DNA of 64,000 nt from Caulobacter radicis (GTDB lineage: Bacteria; Pseudomonadota; Alphaproteobacteria; Caulobacterales; Caulobacteraceae). Position 1 is the stretch's first letter. Each line of letters begins with the position of its first letter. This document shows positions 57,501 through 63,876 of the stretch, piece by piece. The stretch spans positions 1 to 64,000 of the forward strand of contig NZ_QDKO01000015.1 in the NCBI RefSeq assembly GCF_003094615.1. Direction: 5' to 3'. A program made the translations under genes and the position numbers. Below the pieces are notes generated by a model. That model searched no databases, was not told the DNA's origin, and saw only the letters and a list, made by a program, of their open reading frames with translations.

Positions 57501-57647
57501 GCCGGCGCCCGGGTCACGCGCAGTTGGCAGTTCGCCCGTGGCCTCGACGGGACGCCCTATCTGTGGATGGGACGGCGAAAGCAGCCTGGACGGGGCGAAG
57601 GCTCCAGCGGCCTGCGCTTCGACATCGCCGACCGCGCCAAGACCTGA
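54531..57647 (+). CDS. Modular binding protein with jelly-roll, PA14 and discoidin-like modules inside a conserved core (1038 aa)
   Basis: ATG 54531 begins MPSITTWTRIEPVGRDPNMT and continues with VHDPLWLLARQWQFGEFLG, a block I take as the family core. The core seems to be interrupted from about residue 165. About 165-316 is a jelly-roll module like those in large planctomycete proteins (LFVHVWLDPKNPPKQIMLQ, HRAYWGESRIEWG, GMAFTQFGG). About 318-445 is a PA14 domain (GLFAEYFPSVDLTG, HVTGDDGVRLWIDGK, AGRKYAIRLEYYDS). About 466-540 resembles half of an F5/8 discoidin domain. The core resumes near 545 (YRLGAEQPLDGVRTPLEALV) to the end. PA14 and discoidin domains bind carbohydrates in other proteins. 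It is the last gene of the cluster and is followed by a hairpin. No signal peptide is seen. Confidence 0.65.
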   Translation: MPSITTWTRIEPVGRDPNMTGGLNAAVHDPLWLLARQWQFGEFLGTDAGSPALARFEADCGRLDRFLPDYDPDRVPTTFSKFGLTDFDLEYWTGAAWAQIPGGQVRGNNKVHVRARFSPIRTDRVRVVVRGALEQFSRIVELEAMQAIAQPSDRDVTWVSDAAPAGAVARGDGWSWAMDATAPAGGGKVHSTPNADGVKQHYFEDCAEHLPIHEGESLFVHVWLDPKNPPKQIMLQGFDGTWDHRAYWGESRIEWGVEGQVSRRRMGDLPTPGTWTRLEIPAKLIGLEGRTLRGMAFTQFGGLSTWGSAGKTRAFPPGSGLFAEYFPSVDLTGTAATRIDPVVDFAWGAAAPLPSIPADRFSVRWTGEITPRFSEPCTFHVTGDDGVRLWIDGKMIINAWMNQAATEYSGTVTLQAGRKYAIRLEYYDSVSVAECRLMWSSPRQPKQVVPQTQLYPPPSYAVASRNVALAANGGRVFASSTHSAAYPVTGANNGDRTGAAWAQGGGWNDATAGSFPDWLQVSFSGEKLIEEIGVVTLQDGAPVEPVPYRLGAEQPLDGVRTPLEALVERERAQADDDVRAAAESGLHFLRILSSRGLGKYGPAVTAAYRLEEGPGGPRRDAASRRFARLMSGRTPDGRKLRAALKLSAPALPAALAVSAVDDAALRAAAEAWLAWQGGLAETEAGAAPAWRPERMEYAFAVSATTSAGRVDLAARDYPGGALDWHAFDARLQPGASGGRTVVAEAIPAPVSYRGMPAPRYWQFEDGQVDWGQVKAGETDLAMLALLEFALVGSDDWFVMPVELDAGTVCAPKALTVVDTFGVTTQIRHHTALDGATAGWNLFGLSPQQATDVAKPLFFLAPTLLSPMESAPVEEVLFLRDEMANMAWAVERVVQSETGRRMDRYEAYRQSRPQGAAPGRLDAGAASALVYKVGSEPPDYWIPMTPAQVAPRSYRLRRGALPGPDGKATPPLGLMLEPGRRLDVHEEEIPRAGARVTRSWQFARGLDGTPYLWMGRRKQPGRGEGSSGLRFDIADRAKT

Positions 57648-57653
57648 CGCTTC

Positions 57654-57682
57654 AGGTCGCGGCGACCGCCGTCCCGCGACCT
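57654..57682 (+). terminator. Hairpin after the large cluster, possible terminator
   Basis: An eight-base inverted repeat AGGTCGCG / CGCGACCT with a 13-base loop, starting six bases after the last cluster stop. There is no T tract, so termination is only a possibility. Confidence 0.35.
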
Positions 57683-57840
57683 CTAGAAACCCGTACTGAC
57701 GGTCGGCAGCAGGCGTGGTCCACACGGGTCGCCGTGCCGGCTGTAACCCGAGGTTTCCAGGCCAATGGTCTGGGTCAAGACCGCGCTGCTTTCACTTGGC
57801 GGCGCTTGGTCGAGAACATCGACGACGCCGAAATCCACCT

Positions 57841-57930
57841 TCACCTCGCCCGGCCCGCCAACGACCGAGCGGCGATGGCGCCAGCCGCGCCGGCCAGCGC
57901 CAGCATGATCAAACTCGATATCGATCGCAT
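57841..57930 (-). CDS. Possible 29-residue membrane micropeptide
   Basis: A minus-strand ATG at 57930, preceded by GGAG six bases upstream and 16 bases beyond the HlyD-fragment stop, opens MRSISSLIMLALAGAAGAIA and ends after AARSLAGRAR. It would be one hydrophobic helix with a basic tail. It could be a real small protein, the start of a lost third gene, or chance. Confidence 0.2.
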   Translation of the reverse strand: MRSISSLIMLALAGAAGAIAARSLAGRAR

Positions 57931-57946
57931 GGAACTCTCCGCGGGC

Positions 57947-58564
57947 TCAGCCGGCCAGCCGCACCTTGACGGTCGTCGACAGGCCCGGCCGCAGATGGGC
58001 CAGTTCCGGCTGGCCCGGGTCGAGGCGAATGCGCACCGGCACGCGCTGGACGATCTTGGTGAAGTTGCCTGTGCCCGGCTCGAACGGCAGCAGTGAGAAA
58101 CGCGACCCCGAACCGGGCGCGAAGCTTTCGACGCGGCCAGTCAGGGCCTTGCCGCCCAAGGCGTCGACCTTGATCGTCGCGGCCTGGCCGGGGACCATCC
58201 GCTCGACCTGGGTCTCCTTGAAGTTGGCGGTGACATAAAGCGCTCGCATCGGCACCACGCTGAGCAAGCGCGAGCCGGGCTGGACATAGTCGCCGGGCTC
58301 GACCTTGCGGTCACCGACCACGCCGTCGATCGGCGCGACGATCACCGTATGCCCCTGATCCTGGCGGGCCAGGGCCAGGGTCGCTTCGGCGCGCGCCACG
58401 TCGGCCTGCGCCTGCGCCACGGCCGCCAGCAGGCTGGCTCGCTTGGCCCGGGTCACGCCGCTCTGGCCGAGACTGACGGCGTACTGGGCGCGGCTGCGGT
58501 CGGCGTCCGACTGGGCCGAGACGGCGGCGGCGCGATAGCGCTCGACGTCGCGCCGGGCGGCTTC
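57947..58564 (-). pseudogene. Truncated HlyD/EmrA-type membrane fusion protein (C-terminal half only)
   Basis: About 205 codons encode the distal half of an EmrA-like adaptor: the end of the coiled-coil hairpin (ARRDVERYRAAAVSAQ, ASLLAAVAQAQADVARAEAT), then the lipoyl/barrel part (APIDGVVGDRKVEPGDYVQP, ALYVTANFKETQVERM, GQAATIKVDALGG, ESFAPGSGSRFSLLPFEPG, FTKIVQRVPVRIRLDPGQ) and a normal stop. The N-terminal membrane anchor and first half are missing: upstream of about 58564 the same strand is antisense to an MFS transporter fragment. No start codon with a ribosome site exists at the break. It is a remnant produced by a rearrangement. Confidence 0.8.
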
Positions 58565-58567
58565 GCC

Positions 58568-58957
58568 ATGGCCGAACTGCGCTACGCCTCGGGCCTGTTC
58601 AACCTGATGCGCAACCTCGGCGGAGCCATCGGCATCGCCGTGGTCAACACCTGGCTCAGCGACGGAACCCGGATCGCCGCCGCCCACATCGGCGAGAACC
58701 TCGGCCGGGCCGGAAGCCAGGCGCCCGACTTCGTCGCCGCCCTGGCCCTCCAGATGGCCGAGCGGACGCCCGACGCCGCCCAGGCGATGGGACTTGCCCA
58801 GGCCGAGCTCGCGCGACTGGTGGCCCGGCACGCCGCCACCCTGGCCTTCAACGACGCCTTCCGGCTGATGTCGTGGATGTTCCTGGCCGCCCTGGTGATG
58901 GCGCCGTTCTACCGGCCCGCACCACAGGGCCAGGCGCCGCCACCCGACGCTCACTGA
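58568..58957 (+). pseudogene. Truncated EmrB/QacA-type (DHA2) MFS transporter (C-terminal piece only)
   Basis: About 130 codons match the last quarter of a 14-helix drug:proton antiporter: ELRYASGLFNLMRNLGGAIG then IAVVNTWL, a hydrophilic loop with ARLVARHAATLAFNDAFRLM, and the last membrane helix SWMFLAALVMAPFYRP. A full-length relative has roughly 500 residues, so about three quarters are missing. The fragment begins within a few bases of where the HlyD fragment begins on the other strand. EmrA and EmrB normally face the same way, so the head-to-head arrangement needs an inversion with deletion. ATG 58568 is at the break and has no ribosome site. Confidence 0.8.
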
Positions 58958-59015
58958 GGAAAATCAGCGAGAACTCAAGCAAATGCGCGAACGCGCAATG
59001 AAGACGGAAGACCGC

Positions 59016-59092
59016 TGGCGCGCCCTGCAGGATTCGAACCTGCGACCGTTCGCTTAGAAGGCGAATGCTCTATCCAACTGAGCTAAGGGCGC
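59016..59092 (-). tRNA. tRNA-Arg (anticodon UCU)
   Basis: On the minus strand a complete cloverleaf is seen: acceptor GCGCCCT/AGGGCGC, D arm GCTC-GAGC, anticodon stem TTCGC/GCGAA with loop CTTCTAA (anticodon TCT), T arm GCAGG-TTCGAAT-CCTGC, discriminator G and an encoded CCA. Total 77 bases. It decodes AGA, a rare codon here. It lies 58 bases from the truncated MFS fragment, a common position for integrated elements. Confidence 0.96.
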
Positions 59093-59121
59093 GCGCTCGC
59101 CGGCCCAGCGTTCCGGACCCT

Positions 59122-59427
59122 TTAGTGGGTCCAGGGCTGCTTGCGGTTGGTCGCGAAGTTGTCGGCGTAGGCCTTGATGATCCGCTTGGGAACCTTCGGC
59201 TCGAATAGCTGGAACGAAATCTCGTGCCGCTGGGCGTAGGCGATGGCCTCGTCGCGGGTTTCGAAGGTCAGGCGGACCTGGCCGTTCATGTCGCTGGACT
59301 GGGTCCAGCCCATCAGCGGGTCAGGCTTGCGGGCCGAGGCCGGTTCGAACTCCAGCACCCAGTCCTTGGTCTTGGCCTTGCCCGACTGCATGGCGTTCTT
59401 GGCGGGACGATAGATGCGGGCGAGCAT
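59122..59427 (-). CDS. NDUFS4-like complex I accessory subunit (ETC complex I subunit conserved region)
   Basis: A 101-residue protein from ATG 59427 (MLARIYRPAKNAMQSGKAKT). It carries the family marks: KDWVLEFEPASARKPDPLMG with W next to the start of the fold, GWTQSSDMNGQVRLTFETRD, and AIAYAQRHEISFQLFEP, ending in a basic tail with NFATNRKQPW. This small supernumerary subunit of NADH:ubiquinone oxidoreductase is found in mitochondria and alphaproteobacteria, which supports the taxonomic placement. It stands between two tRNA genes, apart from the nuo operon, as is usual. Confidence 0.93.
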   Translation of the reverse strand: MLARIYRPAKNAMQSGKAKTKDWVLEFEPASARKPDPLMGWTQSSDMNGQVRLTFETRDEAIAYAQRHEISFQLFEPKVPKRIIKAYADNFATNRKQPWTH

Positions 59428-59452
59428 GGACCTCTCCAAAAGGCGCTGCCGG

Positions 59453-59529
59453 TGGTCGGAGCGGCAGGATTTGAACCTGCGACCCTCTGCTCCCAAAACA
59501 GATGCGCTACCAGGCTGCGCTACGCTCCG
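59453..59529 (-). tRNA. tRNA-Pro (anticodon UGG)
   Basis: Minus-strand cloverleaf of 77 bases: acceptor CGGAGCG/CGCTCCG, D arm with GCGC pairing, anticodon stem TCTGT/GCAGA with loop TTTGGGA (anticodon TGG), T arm GCAGG-TTCAAAT-CCTGC, discriminator A and encoded CCA. It is directly upstream of the NDUFS4-like gene. Confidence 0.96.
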
Positions 59530-59606
59530 GACACCAGCAAGGGGTTGCTCCTACTCGGCTTTGGGGTCGAAACGCAAGCCTGCGCGGGCGGGATTTTCAA
59601 CGCGGC

Positions 59607-60089
59607 TCAGCCCTTGGGGAAGATCCTGTGCCGTACGCGATCGCCGGGAAGCACGCCGAGCTGCCCCGCCCGGCCGCCGGCGATCTCCAGCACGCCGAGC
59701 ACGGGACCGCCCGAGGGCAGCGGCGTCTCGTCGAGCGGGCGGGCGTTGCGGACCATCGACAGGATCCGCCCGTCGGGGCCGATGTAGAGGATGTCGAGCG
59801 GGATCAGGGTGTTCTTCATCCAGAAGGCCGCCCGCTGCGGCTTCTTGTAGACGAACAGCATGCCGCGGTCCGGGGCCAGCGACTTGCGGAACATCAGCCC
59901 CTTGCGCTGCTCGGCCTCGGTGGCGGCGATCTCGACCTGGAAACGGACGACGCCGCGGCCGGTGACGAGCTCCAGCGGCTCGAGCCGCGGACCGGCCGCC
60001 AGGGCCGGACCGGCGACTCCGAGCGCCGGGACGGCGCCCACCAGAAGCCGCAGCGCGTCGCGCCGTCGCGGATCATCAAGAAGGGCCAA
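59607..60089 (-). CDS. DUF192 family exported protein
   Basis: A 160-residue protein. The only plausible start is TTG 60089, supported by GAGG five bases upstream; no ATG or GTG lies in frame before the signal region. The N-terminus (RRRDALRLLVGAVPALGVAG, ending ALAA) looks like a Tat or Sec signal. The DUF192 domain is complete: RFQVEIAATEAEQRKGLMFR, GMLFVYKKPQRAAFWMKNTL then IPLDILYI, GRILSMVRNARP and VLEIAGGRAGQLGVLPGD. The family is widespread, periplasmic and of unknown function. Confidence 0.9.
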   Translation of the reverse strand: MALLDDPRRRDALRLLVGAVPALGVAGPALAAGPRLEPLELVTGRGVVRFQVEIAATEAEQRKGLMFRKSLAPDRGMLFVYKKPQRAAFWMKNTLIPLDILYIGPDGRILSMVRNARPLDETPLPSGGPVLGVLEIAGGRAGQLGVLPGDRVRHRIFPKG

Positions 60090-60157
60090 GAAAGCCTCGC
60101 CAGAACCATGGAGCCGGCAAGGACCCTACCCGCCCCTCACCGGTCGTAAAAGCCACG

Positions 60158-60748
60158 TCAGGCGGCGGTGATCTCGGCGACGACCAGCCCCTTCGGACCC
60201 TGCGCGAAGCGAACCATGACGTCGTCGCCCGGCTGGAGATCCTCCAGCCCGCCGCGGCGCAGGGTTTCGATGTGGACGAAGATGTCGCCCGGCGCCTCGT
60301 CGCGGACGACGAAGCCATAGCCCTTGGTGCGGTTGAACCACTTGACCTTGGCTCGCTCGGGCGGACCGGCCGGCGTCAGGGATTGGCGGGACGCGCCTCC
60401 GAAGCTGCGAGGCCCCTCGCGCCGGGGCGCGGCTTCGTCGAAGGTGCGCCGCGGGCGTTCCAGCGGCGAAGGCGCCGAGGTCTCGTCGAGGTCGACGACC
60501 TCGCTGACCTGCCAGCCCTTGGGCCGCTTGACCACGTCGCAGACGATGACCGAGCCCTCGAGGGCCGATTCACGGCCGCAATTGCGCAGGGAGGTGACGT
60601 GAAGCAGGACGTCCTTCAGGCCTGTCTGGCCCGGATCGTCGGGGACAATGAAGCCGTAGCCCTTGCCGACGTCGAACCATTTCACACGGCCGCTGATACG
60701 CACGAGGTCTTCGTGCACGCCCGATGCATCCAAGTCGTAACCAGACAT
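60158..60748 (-). CDS. Double cold-shock-domain protein
   Basis: A 196-residue protein from ATG 60748, preceded by GAGGGGCGG. The first cold-shock domain (about 15-85) has [18 protein letters not shown] and VLLHVTSL; the second (about 130-196) has [16 protein letters not shown] and DIFVHIETL. Both keep the RNP1 and RNP2 aromatic residues for RNA/ssDNA binding. A Pro/Arg-rich linker joins them. Two-domain proteins of this form are known in Caulobacter (CspC and CspD), where they serve in stationary phase rather than cold shock. Which of the two this one matches is not decided. Confidence 0.92.
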   Translation of the reverse strand: MSGYDLDASGVHEDLVRISGRVKWFDVGKGYGFIVPDDPGQTGLKDVLLHVTSLRNCGRESALEGSVIVCDVVKRPKGWQVSEVVDLDETSAPSPLERPRRTFDEAAPRREGPRSFGGASRQSLTPAGPPERAKVKWFNRTKGYGFVVRDEAPGDIFVHIETLRRGGLEDLQPGDDVMVRFAQGPKGLVVAEITAA

Positions 60749-60863
60749 TCCGCCCCTCTGGCTCGCCCAAACAGCCCAAAGGAGCGAGCGCCACAAGAAT
60801 AACACTGTTCTCGGGGAGGGATGGCCGTCAATGGCCAAATGATGTGGAGAGCGCGCAATACGA

Positions 60864-60888
60864 AAGGCGCGACGTTTAGTCGCGCCTT
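60864..60888 (-). terminator. Terminator after the tRNA-Glu pair
   Basis: A perfect ten-base inverted repeat AAGGCGCGAC / GTCGCGCCTT with a five-base loop. On the minus strand the right arm is followed by TTCG. It lies 34 bases beyond the second tRNA-Glu and before the cold-shock gene, so it most likely ends the tRNA transcript. Confidence 0.7.
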
Positions 60889-60921
60889 CTGTGTCGTATG
60901 GGAAACTCTGAACTCTGCGGT

Positions 60922-60996
60922 TGGCAGTCCCTAGGGGAGTCGAACCCCTCTCTCCAGATTGAAAATCTGGCGTCCTAACCGATAGACGAAGGGACC
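60922..60996 (-). tRNA. tRNA-Glu (anticodon UUC), copy 1
   Basis: A 75-base minus-strand cloverleaf: acceptor GGTCCCT/AGGGACT (G-U at the first pair), anticodon stem CCAGA/TCTGG with loop TTTTCAA (anticodon TTC), T arm AGGGG-TTCGACT-CCCCT, discriminator G and encoded CCA. It is identical over its whole length to the second copy at 61054. Confidence 0.96.
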
Positions 60997-61053
60997 ACTA
61001 AGCTTCACAGAAGCAAGGTAATCCGCAGTAGTTCAAAGTAGACGCCTCGCGAC

Positions 61054-61128
61054 TGGCAGTCCCTAGGGGAGTCGAACCCCTCTCTCCAGATTGAAAATCT
61101 GGCGTCCTAACCGATAGACGAAGGGACC
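61054..61128 (-). tRNA. tRNA-Glu (anticodon UUC), copy 2
   Basis: Identical in sequence to the copy at 60922-60996 and in the same direction, with a 57-base spacer. The spacers are unrelated, so the duplication covers the tRNA body only or the spacers have diverged. Both lie downstream of recJ on the same strand. Confidence 0.96.
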
Positions 61129-61197
61129 GCGTCGCCGCGAGGAGCCGGGGATATACAAAGGCTCCCCGGAGAGCGCAAGCGGTCAGATGCGATTTTT

Positions 61198-63018
61198 TTA
61201 TTCCGTCCACATGCGGGGATCCGCAGCGTCCTCGATCTCTAGCTGGACCCCTTCCCGGCCCATGTAATCATCGGGTTTCAGGCGGCCAACGACGTGCAGC
61301 GCGCCACCGCCCGCCAGCAGCCTGCGGCCCAGATCGGTCTCGGCCGAACGCCAGGACACGGCCTTGATGCGGTCGCCCGTAGGCCCGACGAGGTCGACTC
61401 GCACGTGACCGCCACGCAGGGCCATGACCCGCTCGGGGCGCACGCCGGCAAGGGCGAAGGTCGGCTCGACATTGCCGGGGCCGAACGGGGCCATCTGCTG
61501 GAACTCGGTCCAGAGGCCCCGATTGGCGGCGCGCGGCTGCACCAGGGCGTCGATCTCGACCGACTCGGCCCCGACGGCTTCCATCTCGCCGGCCAGGGCT
61601 TCTTCCAGGAAGGCGCGCAGTTCGGGGATCGAATCGGGCCGCACGGTCAGGCCCGCGGCCATGGCGTGCCCGCCGCCGGCCATCAGGATCCCAGCCTCGA
61701 AGGCGGCCTGCACGGCCCGGCCCAGATTCACGCCCGGCTGCGACCGGCCCGAGCCCTTGGCGATTCCCGCCGCGCGGTCGATGCCGATGACCAGGGTCGG
61801 CTTGCGATAGCGCTCGCGCAGGCGGCTGGCGACAATGCCCACGACGCCCGGATGCCAGTCCTCGCCGGCCACGACGATGACCGGGGCGTCGGGATTGAAG
61901 TTGCTGCTGCGCTCGAGAATCGCCACGGCCTCCTCGACCACGGCGGCCTCGACGGCCTTGCGCTCGGTGTTGAGGGCGTCGAGTTCCTCGGCCAGCGCCC
62001 GGGCCTCGATCGGATCGTCGGTGGAAAGCAGGCGCGCGCCGAGGTCGGAGCGACCGATCCGGCCGCCGGCGTTGATTCGCGGCCCCAGGATGAAGCCGGC
62101 ATGGAACACGCTGGCCGCCCCCTGCCCCTTGGCCACCTCCAGCAGGGCCTTCAGGCCCGGATTGGCCCAGTTGGACATCACCCGCAGGCCGGTGGCCGTC
62201 AGCGAGCGGTTGAAGCCGACCAACTGGGTGACGTCGCAGACCTCGCCCAGGGCGGTCAGGTCCAACCACTGGCGCAGGTCGGGCTCGGGCCGTCCCTCGC
62301 CGAACAGGCCGCGCTTGCGGGCCTCGCGATTGAGGGCCACCAGCAGGATGAAAGTGACGCCGGCGGCGGCCAGAACCCCCTGCCCGCTCTGGCAGCCGGG
62401 ACGGTTGGGGTTGACCACGGCGGCCGCGGCCGGCGGGTCCTCGCGCATCAGGTGGTGGTCGATGACCACGACCTCCAGGCCGATCGTGGCGGCGCTGGCT
62501 ATGGCGTCATAGGCGGCCGCGCCGCAATCGAGGGTGACGACCAGTTCGGCGCCGGTCTCGCGGATGGTCTTGAAGGCGGCCGGGCTGGGCCCGTAGCCCT
62601 CCTTCAGGCGATCGGGAATGTAGATCGGCAGCTCGACGCCCATGTGCCGGAACCAGCGCACCAACTGGGCGGCGCTGGTGGCGCCGTCGACGTCATAGTC
62701 GGCGAACACCATGGTCGGGCGCCCCTGCTCCAGGGCGTCGATCAGGATCTCGGCGGCCCGATCCATGTCGGTGAAGCTGGACGGGTCGGGGAACAGCGAC
62801 TTCAGCGTCGGCTGCAGGTAGTCGCGCGCGCCGTCCAGCCCGATCCCCCGAGCGGCAAGGGCCCGGGCCAGGGGCTCGGAAAGGCCATGCAGCCTGGCGA
62901 TGTCACGAACGACGGCGGCGTCGGCGAGACGTTCGCGCCAGGCGCGACCCGACAGGGAGCGCTCGACGCCCAGGAAGGCCTCGGCGGCGGCGGGTACGGC
63001 GTGACCGTCGGCAGCCAT
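61198..63018 (-). CDS. recJ: Single-stranded-DNA-specific exonuclease RecJ
   Basis: A 606-residue DHH-superfamily 5'-3' exonuclease used in recombination and repair. Motifs are visible: MVFADYDVDGATSAAQLVRW (motif I, near residue 100), VVTLDCGA, the DHH motif in VVVIDHHLMREDPP near residue 185, LDLTALGEVCDV, the DHHA1-type end LGPRINAGGRIG near 305, and the C-terminal GGGHAMAAGLTV near 455, followed by an OB-fold with MAPFGPGNVEPTFA. Length is normal. ATG 63018 begins MAADGHAVPAAAEAF. A short hairpin (GGAGCC/GGCTCC, 61141-61165) follows the stop. Confidence 0.97.
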   Translation of the reverse strand: MAADGHAVPAAAEAFLGVERSLSGRAWRERLADAAVVRDIARLHGLSEPLARALAARGIGLDGARDYLQPTLKSLFPDPSSFTDMDRAAEILIDALEQGRPTMVFADYDVDGATSAAQLVRWFRHMGVELPIYIPDRLKEGYGPSPAAFKTIRETGAELVVTLDCGAAAYDAIASAATIGLEVVVIDHHLMREDPPAAAAVVNPNRPGCQSGQGVLAAAGVTFILLVALNREARKRGLFGEGRPEPDLRQWLDLTALGEVCDVTQLVGFNRSLTATGLRVMSNWANPGLKALLEVAKGQGAASVFHAGFILGPRINAGGRIGRSDLGARLLSTDDPIEARALAEELDALNTERKAVEAAVVEEAVAILERSSNFNPDAPVIVVAGEDWHPGVVGIVASRLRERYRKPTLVIGIDRAAGIAKGSGRSQPGVNLGRAVQAAFEAGILMAGGGHAMAAGLTVRPDSIPELRAFLEEALAGEMEAVGAESVEIDALVQPRAANRGLWTEFQQMAPFGPGNVEPTFALAGVRPERVMALRGGHVRVDLVGPTGDRIKAVSWRSAETDLGRRLLAGGGALHVVGRLKPDDYMGREGVQLEIEDAADPRMWTE

Positions 63019-63242
63019 GGGCTAAACCAGCCTGAAATCAGCATCTTGGGGCATTGGTCGACCCTATCTGCTTTACGGGATTCGATCCATGACACGCCGG
63101 TGCGGCGAAAACGGACGCCCCCGTTCGATCGCATGCCCCTGATCGTGTGGCGACGACTTCGCGCGCCGGGAACGCCAATAATCATGGCCGCTCTAACCTC
63201 GACCATTAATAGAGACAGCGAATCGGACGGAGCGCCCGCGTT

Positions 63243-63839
63243 ATGACCCTCGTGTTCTGGCTGATGGCCGCCGGCATGCTGGCCGCCAGTGCGTATGCCG
63301 CTTCGCTCCGCATCTGGCCGCTGACCGTCATCATCCTGGCGCTGTGCTGGGACAACGCCATCATCGCCGCCGGAGCCCTGGTCGGCGCGGGCGACCTGCT
63401 CGTCGGCCTGTCGGTGCCGCGCTACGTCGCGCACGGCCTGCTGACCCCTCTGCTGATCCCGATCGTGTTCTGGATCGCCAGGCTGCGCCTGCGCGCCTGG
63501 GTGTGGGTCCTGACCGCCCTGCTCGTTGCGCTCGGCGCCTATACCGAGATCTTCAACCTGAACCTGGTGCTCAAGGAGTATGGCGGCACGCTGCGCTACG
63601 CCCACGCGGCCGCCAGCCCGCCCATCCCGTCGATCGTGACGGTGCTGGTGCTGATCGGCGTCGGCGTCCTGCTGTGGCGGCGAGCGGGCGTACCATGGTT
63701 GTGCCTGGGGGCCCTGGCGATGTTCGGCAGCGCCGGCAGCGGCGTGTTCTGGCTCGGCAACGCCGGCGAACTGATGCTGATCGGCTCGATCCTGGCGACC
63801 GCGACGGCCCTGCGCTCGAAAGCCGCCCTCGCCCGCTGA
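63243..63839 (+). CDS. Small integral membrane protein of unknown function
   Basis: A 198-residue protein with about six hydrophobic segments: FWLMAAGMLAASAYAASL, WPLTVIILALCWDNAIIAAG, HGLLTPLLIPIVFWIARL, VWVLTALLVALGAY, IVTVLVLIGVGVLLW, and WLCLGALAMFGSAGSG. I do not recognise a named family. It is divergent from recJ (224-base gap) and convergent with the fructose-bisphosphatase gene. ATG 63243 is the first plausible start, with a weak GGAG 12 bases upstream. Confidence 0.7.
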   Translation: MTLVFWLMAAGMLAASAYAASLRIWPLTVIILALCWDNAIIAAGALVGAGDLLVGLSVPRYVAHGLLTPLLIPIVFWIARLRLRAWVWVLTALLVALGAYTEIFNLNLVLKEYGGTLRYAHAAASPPIPSIVTVLVLIGVGVLLWRRAGVPWLCLGALAMFGSAGSGVFWLGNAGELMLIGSILATATALRSKAALAR

Positions 63840-63843
63840 CGGG

Positions 63844-63871
63844 CGCGCCCTCCCCTTTCGGAGAGGGCGCG
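63844..63871. terminator. Bidirectional terminator between the membrane protein and fbp
   Basis: A nine-base inverted repeat CGCGCCCTC / GAGGGCGCG with a ten-base loop, in the 37-base gap between two convergent genes. Position and GC-rich stem support a shared terminator. Confidence 0.65.
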
Positions 63872-63876
63872 AACCA

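Larger units (their letters stand above)
57648..57946. other. 300-base junction region without a convincing gene
   Basis: This stretch lies between the end of the large cluster and the truncated HlyD gene. It contains the hairpin at 57654-57682 and a possible 29-codon minus-strand reading frame at 57841-57930. Nothing else is recognised. Next to a broken transporter pair, it is likely to be rearranged or decaying DNA. Confidence 0.45.

Noticed and set aside
39860..57647. The giant cluster as a prophage, type VI or contractile injection system
   Set aside because: No sheath, tube, baseplate, spike, AAA ATPase, terminase, capsid or lysis gene is recognised in or beside it. Coiled coils and binding modules alone are not enough.
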